A DNA stretch of 64,000 nucleotides from Flavobacteriales bacterium. GTDB lineage: Bacteria > Bacteroidota > Bacteroidia > UBA10329. Positions 55,401 to 63,213 of the stretch are shown here, in pieces; position 1 is the first letter of the stretch, and every line of letters starts with the position of its first letter. The stretch lies in assembly GCA_020635535.1 (NCBI GenBank), contig JACJZP010000003.1, forward strand, positions 180,410 through 244,409, in the 5' to 3' direction. Below the pieces are notes generated by a model. That model was given only the letters and a program-made list of their open reading frames with translations, searched no databases and was not told the origin of the DNA. Both the position numbers and the translations under genes were made by a program.

Positions 55401-57780
55401 TTCGGGTGCCAACAATACCGCCATCGGTGCCTCGGCCCTTACATCATCCACCACGGCCAATTACAATACGGCAGTTGGAACCTTTGCCATGGTGAACGCA
55501 ACTTCCGGTCAGGAGAATACTGCCGTGGGAGATGAGGCATTGTTCTCAAACGTGACAGGCAACTACAACACGGTTCTCGGCTATGGTGCGGGTTACAGTA
55601 CTTTGGGTTCGGGCAATATCTTTATCGGTCATTCGGCCGGATTGAACGAGACCGGAAGCAACAAACTCTATATCGAAAACTCATCTGCCAACGCCACCAA
55701 TGCGCTGATCTACGGAGAGTTTGATGCCGACCTGTTGCGCATCAACGGCACGCTGAACATAAACAATGCGTTCTCCTTTCCAACAACGGATGGAAGCGCA
55801 GGGCAGGTTCTGCAAACCGATGGCGCAGGAACGCTGAGCTGGCAGAACGGAGGCGGAAGCAGCCTTTGGACACAGAGCGGTTCAGACATATTCTATATTT
55901 CCGGAAACGTAGGTGTTGGAGAAATAGCTCCTTCCCAAAAGCTTCATGTGAAGGGAAGCATGCGACTGACACAGGCCTTTTATGATGGAAATAATTTGCC
56001 GGGAAACCCTGGCGAAGTGCTGCTTTCCACCGGAACAGGAACCGAATGGACCACATTCAATCCTGGCGGCCCATCGACAAACATAATTGATGCTGACCTT
56101 GATACTAAGGTTGAAGTGGAGGAAAGTTCGGATGAGGACATCATCCGTTTCGACATGGGCGGCACCGAATTCTTCAATATGGACAATGGAAGGTTGAATG
56201 TGGTGAATACGGGCAACTCCGTTTTCGTAGGAGAAGGAGCCGGTCTGAACGATGACCTGACATTGAACGAGAACACATTTCTCGGGTATCAGGCCGGCAC
56301 CAACATCTCAGGTGGATTTCGCAACGTGGCCATCGGTACATCGGCCTTATCGAGCAATACACTGGACGGAAATAATATTGCGATCGGAGCAGATGCCATG
56401 GCGTCCAGTTCAGGAGGGGGAGCCAGTATAGCCATTGGATCAGGTGCATTGATTCGAAACGCAAATGATGACAACATTGCCATCGGTTACAATGCGATAA
56501 ATGGAACAGGAAATCACACCGGGTGGAGAAACGTGACCATAGGAAATTACTCTATGGAAGACAATCTTTCCGGAGATTATAACGTGGCCATGGGTTACTG
56601 GGCGCTGCAGCAAAATAGGGCGGGCGACCGAAGCGTAGCGATCGGGGCCTCTGCCATGCAGTATGCAAACAGCACCACAACGGGTTTTTTTACCGAGAAC
56701 ACTGCCGTGGGTTATGCAGCACTCAGAGGTTCAACAACAGCTTCGGCCAATACCGGGACTCATAATACCGCCATTGGATCACATGCCTTGGAGGACAATA
56801 CTTCCGGGGCCAGGAACAGTTCGTTGGGATTCTCCTCTTTATCAAACAATACAACGGGCGGGTCAAACGTGGCGGTTGGATATGAAGCACTTTGGGCCAA
56901 TGTGTCGGGTACGGCAAATACTGCGACAGGAAATGAAGCCCTGCGAAACAATACAACCGGAACAGATAATGTGGCCCTTGGATCTTATGCCCTGTATACC
57001 AATGCAACTGGCACGGCCAACGTTGCCGTAGGTTCTTCAACGCTAAGGTCCAATACAGGAAGCTTCAATACAGCAACAGGATACGATGCACTGAGAAACA
57101 ATACATCAGGCCAACGGAACACCGCCCAAGGTCATTCAGCCTTAAAAAACAACACCAGCGGAGGCAACAACACTGCGATTGGAATATTCGCCTTGGAAAG
57201 CAATACCACAGGCGGCAACAACACGGCCATCGGATACAGCGCGCATTCGAATTCGGGCAACTACTCCAACTCAACCGGACTGGGCTATGATGCCGATCCT
57301 TCGGCCAGCAACCAGGTCCGCGTTGGAAACAGTTCCGTTACTTCCATTGGCGGATATGCTGCCTGGTCAAATCTCAGCGATGGCCGTTTCAAAACGGATG
57401 TCCAAGAAAATGTGGCAGGATTGGAGTTCGTGATGAAACTCCGCCCTGTGACCTATCATCTGGATATGGACGCATTGGCCAAGTTCAACGGAACGCCCGA
57501 CAGTCTGCGCCTTCGCGATGCGGAAGCTCTGAAAGAGGCCGAATTACAGGTCGGTTTTGTGGCGCAGGAGGTGGAAGAAGCCGCCAACGAAACAGGTTTC
57601 GACTTCCACGGGGTTGACAGACCGCAGGATGCGAACGGACACTATGGACTGCGCTACGCGGAATTCGTTCCGTCCATGGTCAAAGCCATGCAGGAACAGC
57701 AGGCCATGATCGCGGAATTGCAACGGCAAATGGAAGAGCTGAAGCGCGAGAATGCCGAATTGCAGAAGCACATCAAGTGA
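52483..57780 (+). CDS. Giant surface protein: collagen-like repeats, YadA-like head repeats, S74 chaperone
   Basis: 1765 residues. Signal peptide (ATLLFFLAVLLPFVGSSQ); N-domain (~30-145, FNYQGVARDNGGNILTNQN) paralogous to the protein at 20785; collagen-like region (~150-605) of 18-residue units, mostly GATGPTGPQGPTGANG(N/S)D, about 23 copies with one 15-residue unit; two tandem IGIGTxTPE modules; a second short collagen stretch; then a long region (~920-1610) of YadA/hemagglutinin head-like repeats (NTAIGSRAL, NTAVGTFAM, NVAIGTSAL, NNTAIGIFAL). S74 domain starts at S1632 with K1637 (LSDGRFKTDVQ) and ends in a coiled coil. It should form trimeric fibres whose C-terminal chaperone self-cleaves. 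No T9SS tail, so the export route is open. Divergent from surE. Confidence 0.88.
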   Translation: MTMQFSYQRFNKQAATLLFFLAVLLPFVGSSQVGSPQMFNYQGVARDNGGNILTNQNIGVQISVISNNPNGPVQYVERHALTTNQFGLFNLHVGGGTVQFGTIGNIGWAADNHYLKVELDPNGGTAYSPMGTAQLLSVPYALYAETSGSGGTTGSTGPQGPTGANGNDGATGPTGPQGPTGANGSDGATGPTGTQGPTGANGNDGATGPTGPQGPTGANGSDGATGPTGPQGPAGANGSDGATGPTGPAGANGSDGATGSTGPQGPTGANGNDGATGPTGPQGPAGANGSDGATGPIGPQGPAGANGSDGATGPIGPQGPTGANGNDGATGPTGPQGPTGANGNDGATGPTGPQGPAGADGSDGATGPTGPQGPAGANGSDGATGPIGPQGPTGANGSDGATGPTGPQGPAGANGSDGATGPTGPQGPTGANGNDGATGPTGPQGPAGANGSDGATGPTGPQGPAGANGSDGATGPIGPQGPTGANGSDGATGPTGPQGPTGANGSDGATGPTGPQGPTGANGNDGATGPTGPQGPTGANGSDGATGPTGPQGPAGANGSDGATGPTGPQGLPGNDGADGTNGTDGATGPTGPTGAQGPTGATGPLIAGTNGQTIRNASGTWIANDFLTNTGSKIGIGITAPEDVLHVNGSSTSFARFTQSASGTTAADGFIAGAQSDRVYLWNYENTPILFGTGSTENMRITYGGKVGIGTSTPENILHLHGSSTSFVRFTQPTSGNTASDGFIAGSQSDKVYLWNYENTPILFGTNSTEQMRILETGEIGIGTPTPSQQLHVQGNARVTGSYYDSNNETGTSGQVLSTTGSGTDWVDASIGATGPTGPQGLPGNDGADGATGPTGPQGPTGPLVAGTSGQTLRHNGSDWVANSVLFNNGTNVGVGTTSPAAKLDVNGDAHINGLTVGRGAGSGATNSVLGSNSLSSNTTGYQNVAVGYQSMMSNTNGNYNTAIGSRALEQGSGANNTAIGASALTSSTTANYNTAVGTFAMVNATSGQENTAVGDEALFSNVTGNYNTVLGYGAGYSTLGSGNIFIGHSAGLNETGSNKLYIENSSANATNALIYGEFDADLLRINGTLNINNAFSFPTTDGSAGQVLQTDGAGTLSWQNGGGSSLWTQSGSDIFYISGNVGVGEIAPSQKLHVKGSMRLTQAFYDGNNLPGNPGEVLLSTGTGTEWTTFNPGGPSTNIIDADLDTKVEVEESSDEDIIRFDMGGTEFFNMDNGRLNVVNTGNSVFVGEGAGLNDDLTLNENTFLGYQAGTNISGGFRNVAIGTSALSSNTLDGNNIAIGADAMASSSGGGASIAIGSGALIRNANDDNIAIGYNAINGTGNHTGWRNVTIGNYSMEDNLSGDYNVAMGYWALQQNRAGDRSVAIGASAMQYANSTTTGFFTENTAVGYAALRGSTTASANTGTHNTAIGSHALEDNTSGARNSSLGFSSLSNNTTGGSNVAVGYEALWANVSGTANTATGNEALRNNTTGTDNVALGSYALYTNATGTANVAVGSSTLRSNTGSFNTATGYDALRNNTSGQRNTAQGHSALKNNTSGGNNTAIGIFALESNTTGGNNTAIGYSAHSNSGNYSNSTGLGYDADPSASNQVRVGNSSVTSIGGYAAWSNLSDGRFKTDVQENVAGLEFVMKLRPVTYHLDMDALAKFNGTPDSLRLRDAEALKEAELQVGFVAQEVEEAANETGFDFHGVDRPQDANGHYGLRYAEFVPSMVKAMQEQQAMIAELQRQMEELKRENAELQKHIK
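52930..54300 (+). repeat. 54-base tandem repeats encoding collagen-like units
   Basis: Around 23 direct copies of a 54-base unit (one with a 9-base deletion), encoding Gly-X-Y units within the 1765-residue protein. The copies are near identical, with alternating codon variants (GGTCCTCAAGGC, GGCCCACAAGGC), so recent copy-number change by recombination is likely. All reading frames on both strands stay open here. Confidence 0.9.
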
Positions 57781-57835
57781 TGTCTTCAGAGGCATGAAGT
57801 TGCTACATTCGGTGATGAAGAAGCTCTTCAAGTAG

Positions 57836-57903
57836 GTCATCCTGAACTTGTTTCAGGATCTCATAAAACACGTAAGTCGATGCTGAAATGAATTCAGCAT
57901 GAC
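57836..57903. repeat. Palindromic intergenic repeat, GTCATCCTGAA family
   Basis: GTCATCCTGAACTTGTTTCAGGATC with its own short hairpin, then GATGCTGAAATGAATTCAGCATGAC with a second hairpin; the ends pair as GTCAT/ATGAC. It sits between the giant adhesin and the sensor kinase. Similar repeats are dispersed in many Bacteroidota genomes. Confidence 0.6.
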
Positions 57904-57936
57904 GGCCAAAGGAATAGGGCTTTTTCAGATTGAAGG

Positions 57937-60900
57937 ATGAGACCAACGCGATACATCTGGATCCTGTTGCTGGAACTGCTGGCGATCTCGGCCATGGGCC
58001 AACCCATGTTCTATTTCCGAAATCTCGATGTGTCGAAAGGCTTGCCGAACAACAGCATTCATTCCATCTGCGAGGACCGTCAGGGCTTTATGTGGATCGG
58101 AACACGGGATGGACTTTCCCGCTACGATGGCGTTTCGTTCGAGAGTTTCTATCACGATGCATCCGACACGAATTCCATCGGTGGCAACAGCATCAGTTGG
58201 GACATGCAAGAGGATGCCTTGGGCCGTTTATGGATCACCTTGCACGGTCATGGACTGAGCCGCTTCGATCCGCGCAGCGAAACATTCACCAATTTCTCGT
58301 TCGCCAACAGAAAATTCAAACAGGAATGGACAAACGATGCGGAGCAATTGGTGATGCTGCCGAATGGCGATGTGCTGCTCATCTGCCAGGGCGGAATTGT
58401 GCGCATTGACGCCACCGACCGTGTCTCCACGTTGGTTGATTTCAATACGGACAAAAGCATTGCCAAAAAGGGAAGTCTGCGGTTTGCGGCCCTGCACGAA
58501 GGAAGGTGGCTTTGGGTCGCCTCGGCCACGGAATTTCTGTGCATTGACCTGAACGAAAACCGATGGCTGGATGGTTTAGCCAACTCCAAATTGCTTTCAC
58601 GGAATTGGAATGCGAACGGCTGCCTCTATCATGAAGGAAAACTGTGGTTCAGCACCTATTTCAAACCCGAAAATTCGCCCTACAGATTTCTCTATTCGTA
58701 TGATTTTGAAAAGAACAGCTTGGACAGCATTCCGATCGCGCCAGCAATTGAAAAGGGCAATGCCTTCAGCGATCAGGTGCATGCCATTCACATCGACCGA
58801 AAAGGAACCATTTGGTTGGGGACCGAAGGCATTGGGCTGATGGGGCTCGTTTCGTTCGATCCCGAAACGCAGCGTTGGACGCAGTACTACGGAACGGCCG
58901 ATTGGACGGGCAGCATTTTGGCAGGGGCCGTTCGCACCTTCTTCGAGGACAGAAAAGGAAACATGTGGATCGGCACCGAACGCGGCATCAGCCTTATGGC
59001 GCCCGACCGCCAGTATTTTCTGAATTATGTGGAGACGAGGGATGGAACGGGAAAGAAGCATTCGCTTCAGAATGTCACAAGTTTGGCGGTCGGTGATGAT
59101 GGTCAAACTTGGTTGGGGAATGACGGAAACGGGATGTTTCAACTTGATGGAAACCTGAGACTTGAACATGTCTGGAAGGATCTTCCGAACACTTCGGGCA
59201 CGTACCGCAATTACCTCGAACCACGTGTTCTGCTGAACGACACATTGATTTTTCACGGCTGGTATCACGGCCTTTCGCGACTTGAAACAAGGACGGGAAA
59301 GGTGTTCAATTACGAAGCGATCACAGACGTGAATGAACCCGAGATCCGAAGCACATTTCAAGACAGCAAGGGAAACATATACGCCTTCGGTTGGGGACGG
59401 TTCGGGAGGTTGAACATCAGAACCGGCAACTACGAATTCGTGCGGATGCCATTGAATACGGAAGGCCGTTCCGATCTGGTGATGGACGCCACGGAAGACC
59501 GAAACGGCAACATCTGGCTTGGCCTCGGTCAGACGGGAATGGTCTGCGTGAACCCGTCTTCCATGACGATTATTGACGGATGGACACGCGACACCATGAT
59601 CAACCCGAAAACCTCGGTCTGGTCACTGGTTCATCAAAGGGGAAAGATCTATTTCTCGTATGCGAAAGAACGTTTGGGAGTGCTCGATATCAACTCTAAG
59701 GAGCTTCAGACTTTTTCCAAGAAAGATGGCATTTGTTCGAATGAAATCACGGGAGTTCTAAAAGATGCGGATGGCGGCATTTGGCTGTACAGTTCCTCTG
59801 GCATTTCGTGGTTTGATGAAGCGAATGGCCGTTTCAGAACGTTCTCGGAGGCGGATGGAATGATCTCGGAGAACGTACAGGATGCGGCCTTGCTTCCGAG
59901 TGGGAACATTCTTCTGGTCACGGACCGTGGTCTGATCCAATTCGACCCGAAACGGCTGAAAACCGCGAGCAACCACCAGCGGCCATCGTTGCGTTCCATT
60001 CAGGTTTACGACCAAACGCTCAACATCTACAATTGGGCGAAGGACAGTCTGACCGTTCGCATTCCATACGACCGCAATTACCTGCGCGTGGAGTTCTCCG
60101 CCCTCGAATTCTTCGACCCCGAAAAGATCCAGTTCGCCTATCGGTTGGATGGCGCAGAGGAACGTTGGAACTACACCGACCATCGGCCCGTGGCCATTTA
60201 CACCAACCTGCGCGGAGGTGATTATCGGCTTTGCGTGAAGCGGACCAACACCGATGGCGTTTGGGGACCGGAATTGTGCGTGCCCGTTTTCGTCACCACA
60301 CCGTTTTATCGTCAGTTGTGGTTCGTGCTTTTGATGGTCTTGGTGGTTGCTGTCATTTCGTTTCTGATATATCGCTGGCAATTGCGCAAGAAACTGGCCG
60401 TGCTCGAAGTGCGCAATCAACTCTCGCGCGATCTGCATGACGATATTGGAAGTGCGCTCAGTAGCATCAACATTTTCAGTTCGGTGGCCGAGCAACAGAT
60501 GCAATCAAACCAAGACGAAACGAAGAAATTGCTTCAACGCATCGGTTCGAGTGCTCGCGGCATGATGCAAAGCATGGACGACATCATTTGGGCCATCGAC
60601 CCGAACAACGATCAGCTGGAGAACCTCGTTCCGCGGATGCGTGCCTTTGCCGTTCCTATTTTGGAAGCGAAAGACATTCTCCTTAAAATGAATGTTGGGG
60701 AGGAGGTTCAATCCGTACGTTTGGACATGGTGAAACGCAAAAACCTGTTCCTGATCTTCAAGGAGGCGATCAATAACCTCGCGAAGTACAGCGAGGCGAA
60801 AAATGCCAATGTTGAAATCGCCATCGCCAACGGAAAGTTGAACATGACGATAACGGATGATGGTATCGGTTTCGATACTTCGGCTGAAACCACGCGCAAC

Positions 60901-61008
60901 GGACTGAAGAACATGCAGAAACGGGCGGCCGAGGTCGGTGGTTCGGCTTCTATTTCGTCCGAAAACGGGAAGGGAACCACCGTTTCCGTTTCCATTCCGC
61001 TCACATGA
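57937..61008 (+). CDS. Sensor histidine kinase with two-propeller (Reg_prop) and Y_Y_Y periplasmic domain
   Basis: 1023 residues. Signal peptide (LLELLAISAMGQ); residues ~25-690 are Reg_prop beta-propeller repeats (GLPNNSIHSICEDRQGFMWI, HIDRKGTIWLGTEGIGLMG, DRNGNIWLGLGQTG); then a Y_Y_Y domain (LRVEFSALEFFDPEKIQFAY). Membrane segment ~794-814. HisKA_3 domain with H834 in LSRDLHDDIGSALSSIN and an HATPase with N-box EAINNLAKYSEA and G-box DDGIGFD. Unlike hybrid sensors of polysaccharide loci it has no receiver or AraC domain attached. Pairs with the LuxR-type regulator 55 bases downstream. Confidence 0.93.
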   Translation: MRPTRYIWILLLELLAISAMGQPMFYFRNLDVSKGLPNNSIHSICEDRQGFMWIGTRDGLSRYDGVSFESFYHDASDTNSIGGNSISWDMQEDALGRLWITLHGHGLSRFDPRSETFTNFSFANRKFKQEWTNDAEQLVMLPNGDVLLICQGGIVRIDATDRVSTLVDFNTDKSIAKKGSLRFAALHEGRWLWVASATEFLCIDLNENRWLDGLANSKLLSRNWNANGCLYHEGKLWFSTYFKPENSPYRFLYSYDFEKNSLDSIPIAPAIEKGNAFSDQVHAIHIDRKGTIWLGTEGIGLMGLVSFDPETQRWTQYYGTADWTGSILAGAVRTFFEDRKGNMWIGTERGISLMAPDRQYFLNYVETRDGTGKKHSLQNVTSLAVGDDGQTWLGNDGNGMFQLDGNLRLEHVWKDLPNTSGTYRNYLEPRVLLNDTLIFHGWYHGLSRLETRTGKVFNYEAITDVNEPEIRSTFQDSKGNIYAFGWGRFGRLNIRTGNYEFVRMPLNTEGRSDLVMDATEDRNGNIWLGLGQTGMVCVNPSSMTIIDGWTRDTMINPKTSVWSLVHQRGKIYFSYAKERLGVLDINSKELQTFSKKDGICSNEITGVLKDADGGIWLYSSSGISWFDEANGRFRTFSEADGMISENVQDAALLPSGNILLVTDRGLIQFDPKRLKTASNHQRPSLRSIQVYDQTLNIYNWAKDSLTVRIPYDRNYLRVEFSALEFFDPEKIQFAYRLDGAEERWNYTDHRPVAIYTNLRGGDYRLCVKRTNTDGVWGPELCVPVFVTTPFYRQLWFVLLMVLVVAVISFLIYRWQLRKKLAVLEVRNQLSRDLHDDIGSALSSINIFSSVAEQQMQSNQDETKKLLQRIGSSARGMMQSMDDIIWAIDPNNDQLENLVPRMRAFAVPILEAKDILLKMNVGEEVQSVRLDMVKRKNLFLIFKEAINNLAKYSEAKNANVEIAIANGKLNMTITDDGIGFDTSAETTRNGLKNMQKRAAEVGGSASISSENGKGTTVSVSIPLT

Positions 61009-61063
61009 ACATGCGATTGCCAACCCGGTCGGATGTGCCTAACTTGCCTGAAATTAACGGTCG

Positions 61064-61699
61064 ATGAAAGATGTTTCGGTAGTGATATTTGAGGACAATG
61101 ACGACCTGCGCGAAAGCTTGCGACTGTTGGTCAATGGCTCGATGGGGTATTCGGTAAAGGCCACGTTTCACAACTGCGCCAAGGTGAGGGACGCCATTCA
61201 GGAACACCGGCCCGATGTGGTGCTGATGGATATTGACATGCCCGATGTGAACGGCATTCAGGGATTGCAGACCATCAAGGCCATCCGCCCCGAAACGCAT
61301 GTGATTATGCTGACGGTCTTCGACCAGAACGACCACATTTTCGAGGCCATCTGCAATGGCGCCAACGGCTATCTTCTGAAAAGGACACCACCAGCGGAGA
61401 TCATGAAAGCCATTGATGACGTGATGACGGGCGGTGCGCCAATGACGCCTGTGATCGCCAAAAAGGTGCTGTCCTTCTTTGCGCAGCAGAAAACCGTAAG
61501 ACCGAATTCGGAGCTCACCCCCAAGGAAACCCAAGTGCTGAAACTGTTGGTGGACGGTTTCAGCTACAAGATGATCGCTGGCGAGTTGGAGGTCAGCATC
61601 GACACCATCCGCACGCACATCAAGAACATTTACCGCAAACTGCAGGTCAATTCCATGAGCGAGGCCGTGGCCAAGGCCATTAGGCAGAACTTGGTATAA
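61064..61699 (+). CDS. NarL/LuxR-family response regulator
   Basis: 211 residues. Receiver with D56 as phosphoacceptor in VVLMDIDMPDVNG, T84 and K106; C-terminal LuxR helix-turn-helix (LTPKETQVLKLLVDGFSYKM and TIRTHIKNIYRKLQVNS). Matches the HisKA_3 kinase upstream. Followed by a hairpin. Confidence 0.95.
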   Translation: MKDVSVVIFEDNDDLRESLRLLVNGSMGYSVKATFHNCAKVRDAIQEHRPDVVLMDIDMPDVNGIQGLQTIKAIRPETHVIMLTVFDQNDHIFEAICNGANGYLLKRTPPAEIMKAIDDVMTGGAPMTPVIAKKVLSFFAQQKTVRPNSELTPKETQVLKLLVDGFSYKMIAGELEVSIDTIRTHIKNIYRKLQVNSMSEAVAKAIRQNLV

Positions 61700-61704
61700 A
61701 CACA

Positions 61705-61735
61705 ACGGCCCCGCACTTAACCAAAGTGCGGGGCC
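61705..61735. terminator. Bidirectional hairpin between regulator and Hsp20 genes
   Basis: ACGGCCCCGCACTT, four/five-base loop, AAGTGCGGGGCCGT: a perfect 14-base-pair stem between the convergent genes. The T-runs are weak on both sides, but the location and strength fit a shared terminator. Confidence 0.75.
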
Positions 61736-61766
61736 GTGCTGGCATTTATAGTGGAAGGAGTTGTGG

Positions 61767-62189
61767 TTATCCCACTTTGATCTCCTTGAGTTTCTTCACC
61801 TCATTCGCCACTTTCGGAAGCTCTATTGTCAAGATGCCATCTGTGTATTTGGCATCGATCTTCTCAACATCCACCATTCCGTTCAGGTTGAAGCTTCTTT
61901 TGAAAGAACCAGTTCGGAACTCGCGCTTCACGTAGTTCTCTTTCTTCTCTTCGTTCTCCACTTTCACTTCTCCGGAAATGGTCAAGGTGTCATCCTCCAC
62001 AGCAACTTTGATGTCATCGCGGTTGTAGCCGGGAGCCGAAAGCTCCACGTGGTAACGGTCGTCCATTTCCTTGATGTTGGCTGCCGGAACCCAATCTGTA
62101 GTGGTGCCGGTTCCTGGCCATTCTTTCCAAAACTCATCGAAGATGGATGGAAAAACATTGTTCGGTTTTCTAACTTTTACGAGTGTCAT
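61767..62189 (-). CDS. Small heat-shock protein, Hsp20 family
   Basis: 140 residues. Short N-terminal arm (NNVFPSIFDEFWKEWPG) and an alpha-crystallin domain: YHVELSAPGYNRDDIKVAVE, TLTISGEVKVE, FKRSFNLNGMVDVEKIDAKY and DGILTIELPK. ATP-independent holdase that forms oligomers. Likely monocistronic. Confidence 0.95.
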   Translation of the reverse strand: MTLVKVRKPNNVFPSIFDEFWKEWPGTGTTTDWVPAANIKEMDDRYHVELSAPGYNRDDIKVAVEDDTLTISGEVKVENEEKKENYVKREFRTGSFKRSFNLNGMVDVEKIDAKYTDGILTIELPKVANEVKKLKEIKVG

Positions 62190-62468
62190 GATATGTTGTT
62201 TTTAAAGGTTATCGTTTTCAGTGCGTTTTCGAATTCTGTGCCAGTACCGGAAATCACTATTTTTCACTGTCATTATGACCGGTGGCTAGCAATTTGCAGG
62301 ACATAATTTCCGAATTGAACTTGTGGAAATGACAATTTGGAGGAGCATTTTTGGAAGATTTAACAACGGAAACCGCACAAAATGCTGATTGAATGGTTTT
62401 AGTTTTGTGCCAGCGGAATTGGTACGTGAATTGACAGATAGACCAACAAACAATTTAGAATAACAACA

Positions 62469-63167
62469 ATGATCTTTGACCCATTCTTATTAGTGCTTAC
62501 CATTGTATTTGCCATTATCGGTTTTGCAGTGAGCAGCAGATTGAAAACAGTCTTTGCAAAGTATGAGCGTGTTCCTCTTTCTTCAGGAATGACCGGAGCG
62601 CAGGTGGCGCAGAAAATGCTGACCGACAACAATATTTATGATGTGACCGTGGAGAGTGTTCCGGGTAAATTGACCGACCATTACAACCCGGCCAACAAGA
62701 CCGTGAACCTTAGTCCAGAGGTGTACAATGGCCGTAATGTTTCTGCTGCTGCAGTGGCTGCCCACGAATGTGGCCACGCAGTTCAACATGCCGTTGAATA
62801 TCCGTGGTTGCAAATGCGCTCACAATTGGTGCCGATTGTGAATTTCAGCTCACGGGCATTGAACTTCGTTTACATCGCTATGATCTTTTTGGCGTTCAGC
62901 GCCAACCTGTGGAATCAGATGCTATTGGCCATTATCATTCTGCAATCAGCCATCACGTTGTTTACGGTCATCACACTTCCAGTAGAAATGGATGCATCTA
63001 ACCGTGCACTAGTTTGGTTGAACCAAAGTGGTTTAACCCGTGGCGCAGAACATAAAGGTGCAGAAACTGCTCTGAAATGGGCGGGAAGGACTTACATCGT
63101 GGCGGCTTTAGCTTCGTTGACCACGCTTCTTTACTACATCATGCGGTATATGGGAAGCAGGGATTAA
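62469..63167 (+). CDS. Zinc metallopeptidase, YugP-like membrane protein
   Basis: 232 residues. N-terminal membrane segment (FLLVLTIVFAIIGFAVSS), then zinc motif H99-E100-C-G-H103 in AAHECGHAVQHAVEYPWLQM, a membrane pair (NFVYIAMIFLAFSANLW; LLAIIILQSAITLFTVITL) and a late membrane segment. Members of this family (often annotated YugP or neutral zinc metallopeptidase) are membrane proteases of unclear substrate. A TAnnTTTG-like sequence lies near 62400, about 60 bases upstream. Confidence 0.9.
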   Translation: MIFDPFLLVLTIVFAIIGFAVSSRLKTVFAKYERVPLSSGMTGAQVAQKMLTDNNIYDVTVESVPGKLTDHYNPANKTVNLSPEVYNGRNVSAAAVAAHECGHAVQHAVEYPWLQMRSQLVPIVNFSSRALNFVYIAMIFLAFSANLWNQMLLAIIILQSAITLFTVITLPVEMDASNRALVWLNQSGLTRGAEHKGAETALKWAGRTYIVAALASLTTLLYYIMRYMGSRD

Positions 63168-63213
63168 TTGACTCTGGCTGTCAAACTCATGAAATAATGA
63201 TGTAGCCTTCAGT

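Noticed and set aside
58597..59361. 254-codon minus-strand frame
   Set aside because: Antisense of the sensor kinase; composition not protein-like. The same holds for frames at 59758-60504 and 61001-61705.
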